From Nonomuraea turcica (GTDB taxonomy: Bacteria > Actinomycetota > Actinomycetes > Streptosporangiales > Streptosporangiaceae), in the NCBI RefSeq assembly GCF_030718205.1, contig NZ_JAUZQF010000017.1, positions 62,001-126,000 on the forward strand: a stretch of 64,000 nt of DNA, given 5' to 3'. A program made the translations under genes and the position numbers. The notes under the pieces were generated by a model that made no database searches, was not told the DNA's origin, and was given only the letters and a program-made list of their open reading frames with translations. Positions 48,787 to 57,034 of the stretch are shown in pieces. The number at the start of each line of letters is the position of its first letter. Position 1 is the first letter of the stretch.

Positions 48787-49749
48787 GTGGCCACCGACCT
48801 GGCGCCGCCACCGGTCAAGGCGGCCAAGGTAGCCGGGCACAAGCCCGACAGAGCCCGCACGCTGTGGCGCTACCGATGGCTGTACCTGCTGCTCATCCCC
48901 GGGCTGGCGTACTTCTTCGTCTTCAAGTACGTCCCGATGCGCGGCCTGCAGATCGCCTTCCAGGACTTCGTGCCGTTCCTGGGCTACAACGGCAGCGAAT
49001 GGGTGGGCTTCAAGCACTTCGTGGACCTGTTCACCGGGCCCGACTTCAACCGCTTGATGTACAACACGCTGTACCTGGCGTTCCTGAACGTCATCTTCGT
49101 CTTCCCGGCGCCGATCATCGTGGCGCTGATGCTGAACGAGCTGCGGATCAACATACTCAAGCGCTCGGTGCAGTCGCTGATCTACATCCCGCACTTCCTG
49201 TCCTGGACGATCGTTGCGTCGCTGACGTACATCCTGTTCTCCGTCGACTACGGCGTCCTCGCCGGCTGGGTCCACGAGTTCCTGGGCGGGCAGAAGATCG
49301 ACTACGTCGCGCAGCCCGATTGGTTCCGGCCGATCATCATCCTGCAGACGCTCTGGAAGACCACCGGGTGGACCACGATCATCTATCTGGCGGCCCTGGC
49401 CGGGGTGAACGCGGAGCTGTACGAGGCGGCCAGGATGGACGGCGCGGGACGCTGGCGGCAGCTGTGGCACGTCACGCTCCCGGCGATCCGCCCGACGATC
49501 GTCGTCATGGCCATTCTCATGTCCGGCAACCTGCTCGACATGAGCTTCGAGCAGATCTGGCTCATGACCAACAACCTGAACCGCGGTACCGCCGACGTCT
49601 TCGACACCTTCGTCTACTACGTCGGCATCAACCAGGGCGCGTTCAGCTACGCGACCGCCGTCGGCCTGTTCAAGGGCGTTGTGGGAGTCCTGTTGATCTT
49701 CGGTTCCAACTGGCTGGCCAAGCGCCTCGGCCAGCGTGGCTTGTTCTAG
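48787..49749 (+). CDS. sugar ABC transporter permease (LplB type)
   Basis: This 320-aa protein has six membrane segments, starting WLYLLLIPGLAYFFVFKYVP. The EAA loop reads ELYEAARMDGAGRWRQL followed by VTLPAIRP. The GTG at 48787 has AAAGGAGG upstream. It pairs with the next gene to form the pore for rhamnogalacturonan oligosaccharides. No ATPase is encoded in the locus, so a general sugar ATPase would be needed. Confidence 0.92.
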   Translation: MATDLAPPPVKAAKVAGHKPDRARTLWRYRWLYLLLIPGLAYFFVFKYVPMRGLQIAFQDFVPFLGYNGSEWVGFKHFVDLFTGPDFNRLMYNTLYLAFLNVIFVFPAPIIVALMLNELRINILKRSVQSLIYIPHFLSWTIVASLTYILFSVDYGVLAGWVHEFLGGQKIDYVAQPDWFRPIIILQTLWKTTGWTTIIYLAALAGVNAELYEAARMDGAGRWRQLWHVTLPAIRPTIVVMAILMSGNLLDMSFEQIWLMTNNLNRGTADVFDTFVYYVGINQGAFSYATAVGLFKGVVGVLLIFGSNWLAKRLGQRGLF

Positions 49750-49757
49750 GAGCGCTC

Positions 49758-50633
49758 ATGTCTGTGAACCAATACCGCTCTGTGGGCAGCCGCGTCTTCG
49801 ACGCGATCAACATCGCCGTCCTCGTCGGGCTGGGGATGATCACCCTCCTGCCGCTGCTGTACGTCCTGGCCGGATCGTTCGCCTCCGAGTCGGAGATCTC
49901 CTCGCGGACGTTCTTCCTGTGGCCGGAGAAGTTCGTCACCAGCACCTACGAGTACATCTTCGCCACCGACGTGTTCATCAGGGCGCTGCTCACGACCATC
50001 GGGGTGACGATCGTCGGCACGGTCATCCAGGTCGCGCTCACGCTCACCATGGCCTATCCGCTGGCCAAGCGGTACCTGCCGGGCCGTACCCTGGTGCTCA
50101 ATCTGGTGATCTTCACGGTGGTGTTCAGCGGCGGCATCATCCCCACCTACCTCGTCGTCCGCGACCTGGGGATGCTCAACAGCTACTGGGCGCTGATCCT
50201 GCCGCTCGCGATCAACCCCTTCTACCTGATCATCGTCAAGAGCTTCTTCCAGGAGCTGCCCGAGGCGCTGGAGGAGGCGGCACGCATCGACGGCGCCACG
50301 GAAATGGGCGTCTTCTTCAAGATCGTGCTGCCGCTGTCCAAGCCGATCATCGCGACGTTCTCGCTGTTCTACGCCGTGGGCATCTGGAACGACTACATGT
50401 CGCCGCTGCTCTACATCGACGACTCCAGTAGATGGACGCTGCAGGTGCTGGTCCGCCAGCTCACCGGCGCGGACGCGCAGAACGCGCTGTCGGCCATGGA
50501 GACCGTGTTCTTCCCCACCCAGGGGCTGAAGTTCGCCGTCGTGGTCATCGCCACGCTGCCGATCCTCTGCTTCTACCCGTTCCTGCAGAAGCACTTCGTC
50601 AAGGGTGTGCTGATCGGGTCGGTCAAGGAATGA
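49758..50633 (+). CDS. sugar ABC transporter permease (YtcP/LplC type)
   Basis: This 291-aa protein has six membrane segments and the EAA loop ALEEAARIDGATEMGVF followed by IVLPLSKP. The end (LQKHFVKGVLIGSVKE) is the standard C-terminus of this branch. TAGGAG lies before the ATG at 49758. It overlaps the acetylesterase gene by ATGA. It makes the importer with the LplB-type permease and the lipoprotein. Confidence 0.92.
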   Translation: MSVNQYRSVGSRVFDAINIAVLVGLGMITLLPLLYVLAGSFASESEISSRTFFLWPEKFVTSTYEYIFATDVFIRALLTTIGVTIVGTVIQVALTLTMAYPLAKRYLPGRTLVLNLVIFTVVFSGGIIPTYLVVRDLGMLNSYWALILPLAINPFYLIIVKSFFQELPEALEEAARIDGATEMGVFFKIVLPLSKPIIATFSLFYAVGIWNDYMSPLLYIDDSSRWTLQVLVRQLTGADAQNALSAMETVFFPTQGLKFAVVVIATLPILCFYPFLQKHFVKGVLIGSVKE

Positions 50634-51250
50634 CGCACACGGTCCTGCTGGCCGGGGACTCGACGGTGGCCTCGTGCCCGGCCTTCGAGGCGCCCATGTC
50701 GGGGTGGGGCGCGCAGCTCGGCGCCTACGTAGGCCGCCCGGTGCGCAACTTCGCCAAGGGCGGCGCCACCACGGCCAGTCACCGCGCCGAAGGGCTGTGG
50801 GCGGCGCTGCTGCGCGAGGTTGTGCCCGGTGACGTCGTGGTGATCCAGTTCGGGCACAACGACCAGAAGGATCCCGGCCTGCCGTACCAGGACAACCTGC
50901 GCGCCTTCGTGAAGGAGGCGCGCAGGGCCGGGGCGCGGCCCGTCCTGTGCACCCCGGTGCAGCGGCGCCGATGGGAGGGCGAACGGCTGATTCCCACGCA
51001 CGGTGACTACCCCGAGCGGGTCCGTGCGCTGGCCGCCGCTGAGGACGTGCCGCTGATCGACCTGACCGCCGCCACCACCGAGCTGTACGAGCGGCTCAGC
51101 CCGGAGGGGTCCAAGGCCTTGTTCACGCACTTCCCGCCCGGCGTGCACCCGCTCTACCCGGACGGGATCGCCGACGACACGCACTTCTGCTTCCGTGGCG
51201 CCGACGAGGTGGCCGCGATCGTCGCCGCGCGACTGAAGGAGATCGCATGA
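50630..51250 (+). CDS. rhamnogalacturonan acetylesterase (SGNH hydrolase)
   Basis: This 206-aa SGNH/GDSL esterase has all four blocks: GDSTVASCPAF with the nucleophile Ser10, the Gly block FAKGGATTAS, the Asn block IQFGHNDQKD, and the final DDTHFCFRGA giving Asp and His. It lacks a signal peptide, so it would deacetylate imported oligosaccharides in the cytoplasm before lyase action. It is coupled to the permease before it and the lyase after it by 4-base overlaps. Confidence 0.88.
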   Translation: MTHTVLLAGDSTVASCPAFEAPMSGWGAQLGAYVGRPVRNFAKGGATTASHRAEGLWAALLREVVPGDVVVIQFGHNDQKDPGLPYQDNLRAFVKEARRAGARPVLCTPVQRRRWEGERLIPTHGDYPERVRALAAAEDVPLIDLTAATTELYERLSPEGSKALFTHFPPGVHPLYPDGIADDTHFCFRGADEVAAIVAARLKEIA

Positions 51251-53850
51251 CAGAGTTGCGCTGGCTGGACCGACCGGGTGAGCAGGGGGTGACCTGGGGG
51301 GTTCCGTGGCCGCGTGGCGCGGTCGAGCGTGGTGACCCCTTCGCGGTGGCCGACGCCGACGGCCGCGAGGTGCCGGTGCAGAGCTGGGTCACCGCCACCT
51401 GGCCGGACGGTTCGGTCAAGTGGTCGGCCCACGCCATCGGCGCCCAGCCGGGCGCCGGCACGGGCTCCGGGACCGCGGCCGCGTACCGGCTGGAGCCCGG
51501 CCGTGAACCCGCCGCGCCCGCGACCCCGGTCACCGTCGCCCAGGAGGGCGGCCTGCTGACCGTCGGCACCGGCGTGGTCACCTGGACGATCGAGGAGGCG
51601 GGCAGCACGCTGGCCCGCTCGATTTCCCGCGGCGGCCGCGAGATCGCCAGGGACGTCCGCCTGGTCAGCCTCCGTCAGCACGAGCCCACGCCCGACGAAG
51701 GCGGCCCGGTGGCCCGTGAGCAGGCCACGGGCGTGGTCGAGCGGGTCACGGTGGAGCAGGACGGTCCCGTGCGGGCCGTGGTGCGCTTGGAGGGCCGGCA
51801 CGGCGACTGGCTGCCGTTCACCGTGCGCCTGTACTTCTACGCCGGCGCCGAGGACGTGCGGATCATGCACACGTTCGTCTGGGACGGCGACCCCGAGCGG
51901 GACTTCCTGGCGGGGCTCGGCCTGCGCGCCGACGTCGTCATGCGCGACGAGCTCCATGACCGGCACGTCCGGCTCGCCGGGGCCGGGGGTTTCCTCACCG
52001 AGGCCGTGCGTGGCCTGACCGGGCTGCGCCGCGACCCCGGCGAATCTGTACGCCAGGCGCAGGTCGCCGGCCGGCCGTGCGGCGAGATCGACCCGGAGGT
52101 CGGCAACCGCTTGCACCTCATCCCCGCCTGGAACGACTACACGCTCGACCAGGGCTCCGCCGACGGCTTCACGCTGCGCAAGCGCACCGCCGACGGCCAC
52201 GCGTGGGTGACGATCCCGTCGGGCACCCGCTCGGCCGGCTACGGCTACGTGGGCGGCGTCAGCGGCGGGCTCGGCTTCGGGCTGCGCGACTTCTGGCGCC
52301 TGCACCCCACCCGCCTCGACATCAGGAGTGCGGCCACCGAGGTCGCCACCGCGACCGTCTGGTTGTGGTCGCCGTCGGCGCCCGCGATGGACCTGCGCTT
52401 CTACCACGACGGCATGGGCCAGGACACCTTCGCCGAGCAGCTTGAGGGCCTGGAGATCACGTACGAGGACTACGAGCCGGGCTTCGGCGACGCCCATGGC
52501 GTGGCGCGTACCCATGAGCTGACCCTGCGCGCCCTCGACGCCACGCCCTCCTCGGCCGACCTCGCCGCCTACGCGGCCGCCATGAACGAGCCGGGGCTGC
52601 TCGCCGCGAGCCCCGAGCGGGTGCGGGAGGTCGGCGTGTTCGGCGTCTGGGAGCTGCCCGGCCGCTCCACGCCCGCGCACGCACGCATCGAGGACCGCCT
52701 GGACTTCCTGTTCGACCTGTATGTCCGGGAGCGCGAGCAGCGCCGCTGGTACGGGTTCTGGGACTACGGCGACGTCATGCACACCTACGACGAGGACCGC
52801 CACACCTGGCGCTACGACGTGGGCGGCTACGCCTGGGACAACTCCGAGCTCTCACCCGACCTGTGGTTGTGGCTGCAGTACCTGCGCACCGGCCGGGCCG
52901 ACGTCTTCCGCTTCGCCGAGTCCATGACCCGGCACACCGGCGAGGTCGATGTCTACCACCTGGGCCGCTGGAAGGGCCTGGGCAGCCGGCACAACGTGCA
53001 GCACTGGGGCTGCAGCTGCAAGCAGCTGCGCATCTCCAACGCCGCCTACCGGCGCTTCTACTACTACCTGACCGCCGACGAGCGCACCGGCGACCTGATG
53101 GACGAGCTGAGCAGGCCGGAGGAGACGTTCGTGGTGATCGATCCCACGCGCAAGGTGCGTGAGGACGTCTACACCCCGGACCCGTCGGCGCTGTCGGTCG
53201 GGCTCGGCACCGACTGGGGCTCACTGGCCGTGGCCTGGCTCACCCGCTGGGAACGGCACGGCGACGAGCGGGCCAGAGACCGGTTGCTGGGCACCATGGC
53301 CGACATCGGCGCGCTGCCGCAGGGCTTCCTCACCGGCGAGGCCCGGCTGAGCCTGGAGACCGGGCGCTTCGACACCTCGACCGACAAGATCTCCGTCTCG
53401 CACCTGTCGTCGTTGTTCGGGCTGCCGGAGATCTGCGCCGAGCTCATCGCGCTCGACCTGGGCATCCCCGGGTTCGAGCGGGCCTGGCTGGACTACTGCC
53501 GCCTCTACCTCGCCCCGCCCGAGCAGCAGGAGGCCGAGGTGGGGCGGCGGCTGCGCGGCATCTCGCTGATCCAGGCGCACAGCAGGCTCACCGCGTACGC
53601 GGCCGCCCGCACCGGCGACGCCGGCCTGGCCGCGTGGGCGTGGCGGAAGTTCACCTTCGACGAGGGCGACCAGCTCAACAAGAACCCGTTGCAGCGGCAG
53701 GAGAACTGGGAGCTGACGCTGGTGGACGGCCCCGAGGTGCTGTCCCCGTTGCAGGAGGCGCCGTTCGTCAGCACCAACGGGGCCGCGCAGTACGGCCTGG
53801 CCGCGATTTACAACCTCGCCCTGATCGGCAAGCACCTGGCGGAACATTAA
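51247..53850 (+). CDS. exo-rhamnogalacturonan lyase family protein (PL26-like)
   Basis: This 867-aa protein has an N-terminal beta domain (VTWGVPWPRGAVERGDPFAV, then VQSWVTATWPDGSVKWSAHA) and a large alpha-toroid from about residue 430. The toroid includes WYGFWDYGDVMHTYDEDRHT, GGYAWDNSELSPDLWLWLQY and HNVQHWGCSCKQLRISNAAY. This matches exo-rhamnogalacturonan lyases of family PL26, which cut rhamnose-galacturonic acid units from chain ends by elimination. There is no signal peptide. Coupling to the acetylesterase and importer makes the substrate fairly sure. It is the last gene of the operon; a hairpin follows. Confidence 0.85.
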   Translation: MTELRWLDRPGEQGVTWGVPWPRGAVERGDPFAVADADGREVPVQSWVTATWPDGSVKWSAHAIGAQPGAGTGSGTAAAYRLEPGREPAAPATPVTVAQEGGLLTVGTGVVTWTIEEAGSTLARSISRGGREIARDVRLVSLRQHEPTPDEGGPVAREQATGVVERVTVEQDGPVRAVVRLEGRHGDWLPFTVRLYFYAGAEDVRIMHTFVWDGDPERDFLAGLGLRADVVMRDELHDRHVRLAGAGGFLTEAVRGLTGLRRDPGESVRQAQVAGRPCGEIDPEVGNRLHLIPAWNDYTLDQGSADGFTLRKRTADGHAWVTIPSGTRSAGYGYVGGVSGGLGFGLRDFWRLHPTRLDIRSAATEVATATVWLWSPSAPAMDLRFYHDGMGQDTFAEQLEGLEITYEDYEPGFGDAHGVARTHELTLRALDATPSSADLAAYAAAMNEPGLLAASPERVREVGVFGVWELPGRSTPAHARIEDRLDFLFDLYVREREQRRWYGFWDYGDVMHTYDEDRHTWRYDVGGYAWDNSELSPDLWLWLQYLRTGRADVFRFAESMTRHTGEVDVYHLGRWKGLGSRHNVQHWGCSCKQLRISNAAYRRFYYYLTADERTGDLMDELSRPEETFVVIDPTRKVREDVYTPDPSALSVGLGTDWGSLAVAWLTRWERHGDERARDRLLGTMADIGALPQGFLTGEARLSLETGRFDTSTDKISVSHLSSLFGLPEICAELIALDLGIPGFERAWLDYCRLYLAPPEQQEAEVGRRLRGISLIQAHSRLTAYAAARTGDAGLAAWAWRKFTFDEGDQLNKNPLQRQENWELTLVDGPEVLSPLQEAPFVSTNGAAQYGLAAIYNLALIGKHLAEH

Positions 53851-53856
53851 TCGGAG

Positions 53857-53880
53857 GTATGGCTCCGCGCGGGGCCATAC
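53857..53880 (+). terminator. terminator-like hairpin after the lyase operon
   Basis: GTATGGCTCC (53857-53866) pairs with GGGGCCATAC (53871-53880) over ten positions including one G-T pair, with a GCGC loop. It lies six bases after the operon stop. Its right arm overlaps a possible -10 (TACACT, 53878-53883) for the next gene. Confidence 0.6.
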
Positions 53881-53890
53881 ACTGATCCCT

Positions 53891-53908
53891 ATGCACACTC
53901 CCGATTGA
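53891..53908 (+). CDS. five-codon upstream ORF (leader peptide candidate) of the ABC-F gene
   Basis: ATG CAC ACT CCC GAT TGA encodes MHTPD. The ATG is seven bases after a TACACT -10-like element, so the transcript could begin at it as a leaderless message. The second to fifth codons form the left arm of the inverted repeat whose right arm carries the ABC-F ribosome site. Short leader ORFs control several ABC-F resistance genes; this role here is inferred. Confidence 0.35.
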   Translation: MHTPD

Positions 53909-53951
53909 TCGGCGTCGCACGCCCAAACCCTCGTTTCCTAGCCGGGAGTGT
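53895..53951 (+). promoter_or_regulatory. inverted repeat that may hide the ABC-F ribosome site
   Basis: ACACTCCCG (53895-53903) is perfectly complementary to CGGGAGTGT (53943-53951). GGGAG in the right arm (53944-53948) is the only ribosome-site candidate for the ATG at 53961. A ribosome on the leader ORF would cover the left arm and could free the site. Confidence 0.5.
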
Positions 53952-53960
53952 TCCGCCACC

Positions 53961-55559
53961 ATGATCATCGCCAATGATATCGAGCTGCGCGCGGGCGCGC
54001 GCCTGCTCATTGAGAAAGCCACCTTCCGCGTCAACGCCGGTGACAAGATCGGGCTCGTCGGCCGCAACGGCGCGGGCAAGACGACGCTGACCAAGGTCCT
54101 GGCCGGCGAGGCGCTGCCCGCCGCGGGCGCCGTCACCACCAGCGGCAGCGTGGGCTACCTGCCGCAGGACCCGCGCACCGGCGACCTGCAGGTCCTGGCG
54201 CGCGACCGCATCCTGTCCGCGCGCGGGCTCGACGAGGTGCTGCGCCAGCTGCGCCAGGCGGAGCTCGGCATGTCCTCGGCCGATGATCGTACGCGCGAGA
54301 AGGCGGTCAGGCGGTACGGCCGGCTCGAGGACCAGATGCACGTCCTGGGCGGCTACGCGGCCGAGGCCGAGGCGGCCTCCATCGCCTCCAGTCTCGGGTT
54401 GCCGGACAGGGTGCTGACGCAGCCGTTGCAAACGCTTTCCGGCGGTCAGCGCAGACGTGTGGAATTGGCGCGCATTCTTTTCAGCGGGGCGGAAACTCTC
54501 CTTCTTGACGAGCCGACAAACCACCTAGATGCGGACTCAATCGGGTGGCTTCGTGATTTTTTGCGATCCCATCAAGGTGGGTTGGTGATCATCAGCCACG
54601 ACGTCGGCCTTCTTGAAGCAACGGTCAACAAGGTCCTGCACCTGGACGCCAACCGGTCGGCGATCGATCACTACAACGTCGGCTGGACGGCCTATCTGGC
54701 CCAGCGCGAGACCGACGAGAAGCGCCGCAAGCGCGAGCGCGCCAATGCCGAGAAACAGGCCGGTGCGCTGCTGGCGCAGGCCGACAAGATGCGCGCCAAG
54801 GCCACCAAGGCGAAGGCCGCCCAGGACATGATGCGCCGCGCGCACCGGTTGCTGTCCGGCACCGAGGAGGTGCGCCAGAGCGACAAGGTCGCGCGGCTGC
54901 GTTTCCCCGAGCCGCAGCCGTGCGGGCGCACCCCGCTCATGGCCGAGGGCCTGTCCAAGTCCTACGGCTCGCTGGAGGTCTTCACCGACGTCGACGTGGC
55001 CATCGACCGCGGCCACAGGGTCGTCATCCTCGGGCTCAACGGCGCGGGCAAGACCACGCTGCTGCGCCTGCTCGGCGGTATCGAGGTGCCCGACACCGGC
55101 GAGATCCGGCCCGGGCACGGCCTCAAGATCGGTTATTACGCGCAGGAGCACGAGACCCTCGACTCCGGGCGGACCTTGCTGGAGAACATGCGCTCGGCCG
55201 GCGGTGAGTTCACCGACACCGAGTTGCGCAAGGTGCTCGGCTCGTTCCTGTTCACCGGCGACGACGTCGACAAGCCCGCCGGCGTCCTGTCGGGCGGCGA
55301 GAAGACCCGGCTGGCGCTGGCCATGCTGGTGCTCTCGAGCGCCAACGTCCTCCTTCTCGACGAGCCCACGAACAACCTCGATCCGGTCAGCCGGGAGCAA
55401 GTTCTCACCGCTCTGAGGTCGTATTCAGGAGCAATCGTCCTAGTGACACATGACGAGGGTGCCGTTGACGCCCTGTCACCGGATAGAGTGATCTTGCTGC
55501 CTGACGGAACTGAAGACGCGTGGAGCGACGAATTTTCCGATCTTGTGGCACTTGCCTGA
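53961..55559 (+). CDS. ABC-F family ATPase
   Basis: The protein is 532 aa with two ABC ATPase domains and no membrane part. Domain 1 has GRNGAGKTTLTKVLAG, LSGGQRRRVELA and LLLDEPTNHLD. A charged linker (about residues 250-305) follows, and domain 2 has GLNGAGKTTLLRLLGG, LSGGEKTRLALA and LLLDEPTNNLD. ABC-F proteins bind the ribosome E-site and help translation or give antibiotic resistance. Two stretches, 54421-54615 and 55345-55559, use more A/T-ending codons than the rest and both cover the signature-to-switch region. The leader suggests inducible expression. Confidence 0.92.
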   Translation: MIIANDIELRAGARLLIEKATFRVNAGDKIGLVGRNGAGKTTLTKVLAGEALPAAGAVTTSGSVGYLPQDPRTGDLQVLARDRILSARGLDEVLRQLRQAELGMSSADDRTREKAVRRYGRLEDQMHVLGGYAAEAEAASIASSLGLPDRVLTQPLQTLSGGQRRRVELARILFSGAETLLLDEPTNHLDADSIGWLRDFLRSHQGGLVIISHDVGLLEATVNKVLHLDANRSAIDHYNVGWTAYLAQRETDEKRRKRERANAEKQAGALLAQADKMRAKATKAKAAQDMMRRAHRLLSGTEEVRQSDKVARLRFPEPQPCGRTPLMAEGLSKSYGSLEVFTDVDVAIDRGHRVVILGLNGAGKTTLLRLLGGIEVPDTGEIRPGHGLKIGYYAQEHETLDSGRTLLENMRSAGGEFTDTELRKVLGSFLFTGDDVDKPAGVLSGGEKTRLALAMLVLSSANVLLLDEPTNNLDPVSREQVLTALRSYSGAIVLVTHDEGAVDALSPDRVILLPDGTEDAWSDEFSDLVALA

Positions 55560-55672
55560 TCTTAATTTGAGTGGGTACGGATCTTTTCCCGTGGAGTAGG
55601 TAGCCGATCCCGCTGAAATGACTGATCATGGCGGAGTAACGCTGCGGAAGTCCGGCACTACAGGAGGTACTC

Positions 55673-55888
55673 GTGGCCGAGACACTGAAGAAGGGCACCC
55701 GGGTCACCGGGGCCGACCGGGAAAAACTGGCTGGTGATCTCAAGAAGCGCTACGCCGCGGGCGAGAGCATCCGCGCGCTGGCCGCTTCGACCGGTCGGTC
55801 CTACGGGTTCATCCACCGCATCCTAAGCGAGTCCGGTGTGACTCTGCGTGGGCGCGGCGGGGCGACTCGAGGCAAGTCCAAGCGCTGA
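55673..55888 (+). CDS. small helix-turn-helix DNA-binding protein
   Basis: This 71-aa basic protein has one helix-turn-helix near residues 18-50 (LAGDLKKRYAAGESIRALAA, then STGRSYGFIHRILSES). It ends in an Arg/Gly/Lys-rich tail (LRGRGGATRGKSKR). The GTG at 55673 has AGGAGG six bases upstream. Similar short proteins are widely conserved in Streptomyces and relatives. The target is unknown. It may follow its own promoter in the 113-base gap after the ABC-F gene. Confidence 0.82.
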   Translation: MAETLKKGTRVTGADREKLAGDLKKRYAAGESIRALAASTGRSYGFIHRILSESGVTLRGRGGATRGKSKR

Positions 55889-55935
55889 GGCCGCCTCGGA
55901 ACGTGCGACCGCAGCCGCCCGTCCCTAGTCAGCCG

Positions 55936-55984
55936 CCGTCGCGCCCGAGCCCAGAATCATATTCTGTAAGCTCGGGCGCGACGG
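55936..55984. terminator. long nested hairpin between HTH gene and enoyl-CoA hydratase
   Basis: CCGTCGCGCCCGAGC (55936-55950) and GCTCGGGCGCGACGG (55970-55984) are perfect 15-bp arms. The loop holds a second palindrome, CAGAAT-CAT-ATTCTG (55952-55966). No T-run follows. It is a probable terminator of the HTH gene and lies only 28 bases before the next start. Confidence 0.65.
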
Positions 55985-56012
55985 GCAGCACCGTGGCTGG
56001 AGGGAGCGGGCG

Positions 56013-56834
56013 ATGACGGAAGCAGAGGCGCAGCAGCGCGGGGGGTACGCGGAGGACGTCTCAGCCGAGCGATTGGCGGAGATCGGCCTTCGATTCGAGG
56101 TGGACGGTGAGATAGCGACGATCACGCTGGACCGGCCGGACAGGCGCAACGCGCAGACGTTCGCGACATGGTCGGCACTGGCTCGCATCGGCGAGAGCCT
56201 GCCCGAGCAGGTGCGCGTCGTCGTCGTGAAAGGTGAGGGACCGTCCTTCTCGGCAGGGATCGACCTGCGAATGTTCACACCTGAGGGGGTGCCTGGACAG
56301 GGCTCGTTCAGCTCGGCGGTCAATGTCGGGGACGCCGAGTTCGAGCAGCGCATCAGACAGGCCCAGGCGGGGTTTCTGTGGCTGCGCCGCCCGGAGATCG
56401 TCTCCGTCGCCGCAGTGCACGGGCATGCGATCGGGGCGGGGTTTCAACTCGCGCTCGCCTGCGACCTGCGGATTGTGGCCGATGATGTCGCGTTCTGTAT
56501 GAAGGAGCCCGCACTGGGTCTGGTGCCCGATCTGACGGGGACCAAGCCCCTGGTGGAGCTGGTGGGCCTGGCCAAGGCGATCGACATCTGCCTGACGGCC
56601 AGGACCGTGCACGCGGACGAGGCCATGCGGATCGGCCTCGCGGAGAAAGTGGTCGCCGGGGGCGACCTGGCGCAAGCCGTACGAGACAAGGTCGCGGAGC
56701 TGCTGTCGACCAACCGGGACGCGGCCGCCGCGACCAAGCGACTCCTCCAGGGGGCGCGATCACGCACCCTGGAGGAGCAGAGTGTGGCCGAGGGCCTGGA
56801 GCAGGCGGCCCGCCTCAAGGCCCTCTTCCCCTGA
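56013..56834 (+). CDS. enoyl-CoA hydratase/isomerase family protein
   Basis: This 273-aa crotonase-fold protein has the oxyanion-hole segments FSAGIDLRMF and GHAIGAGFQLALACDLRI, and the trimer-contact helix near LVGLAKAIDICLTARTVHAD. The glutamate positions typical of true hydratases (the AEF/EPxxG type) are only partly present: KEPALGLVPDLTGTKPL lacks the second Glu. It may therefore be an isomerase or an atypical hydratase in acyl-CoA breakdown. The ATG follows GGAGGGAGC. No fatty acid genes adjoin it. Confidence 0.85.
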   Translation: MTEAEAQQRGGYAEDVSAERLAEIGLRFEVDGEIATITLDRPDRRNAQTFATWSALARIGESLPEQVRVVVVKGEGPSFSAGIDLRMFTPEGVPGQGSFSSAVNVGDAEFEQRIRQAQAGFLWLRRPEIVSVAAVHGHAIGAGFQLALACDLRIVADDVAFCMKEPALGLVPDLTGTKPLVELVGLAKAIDICLTARTVHADEAMRIGLAEKVVAGGDLAQAVRDKVAELLSTNRDAAAATKRLLQGARSRTLEEQSVAEGLEQAARLKALFP

Positions 56835-57034
56835 CCGGCGCGCCGGCCACCGCCCACTCTGGACGTGCTTGCCGGCCGGCTCGCCGCCACCCACGGCGGG
56901 CAGGGTGCCGGGCGCGGCGAAGGCCGGGAGCCGCGGGTAGGGTGCCGGGCTGGGGCGTTTTCGCGGTGAGCTTAGGCGGGAATCGGCGCGTCGCGCGGAG
57001 CGCTCTTTGAGGGGGAGGAGGTGGGATCCCCCGG

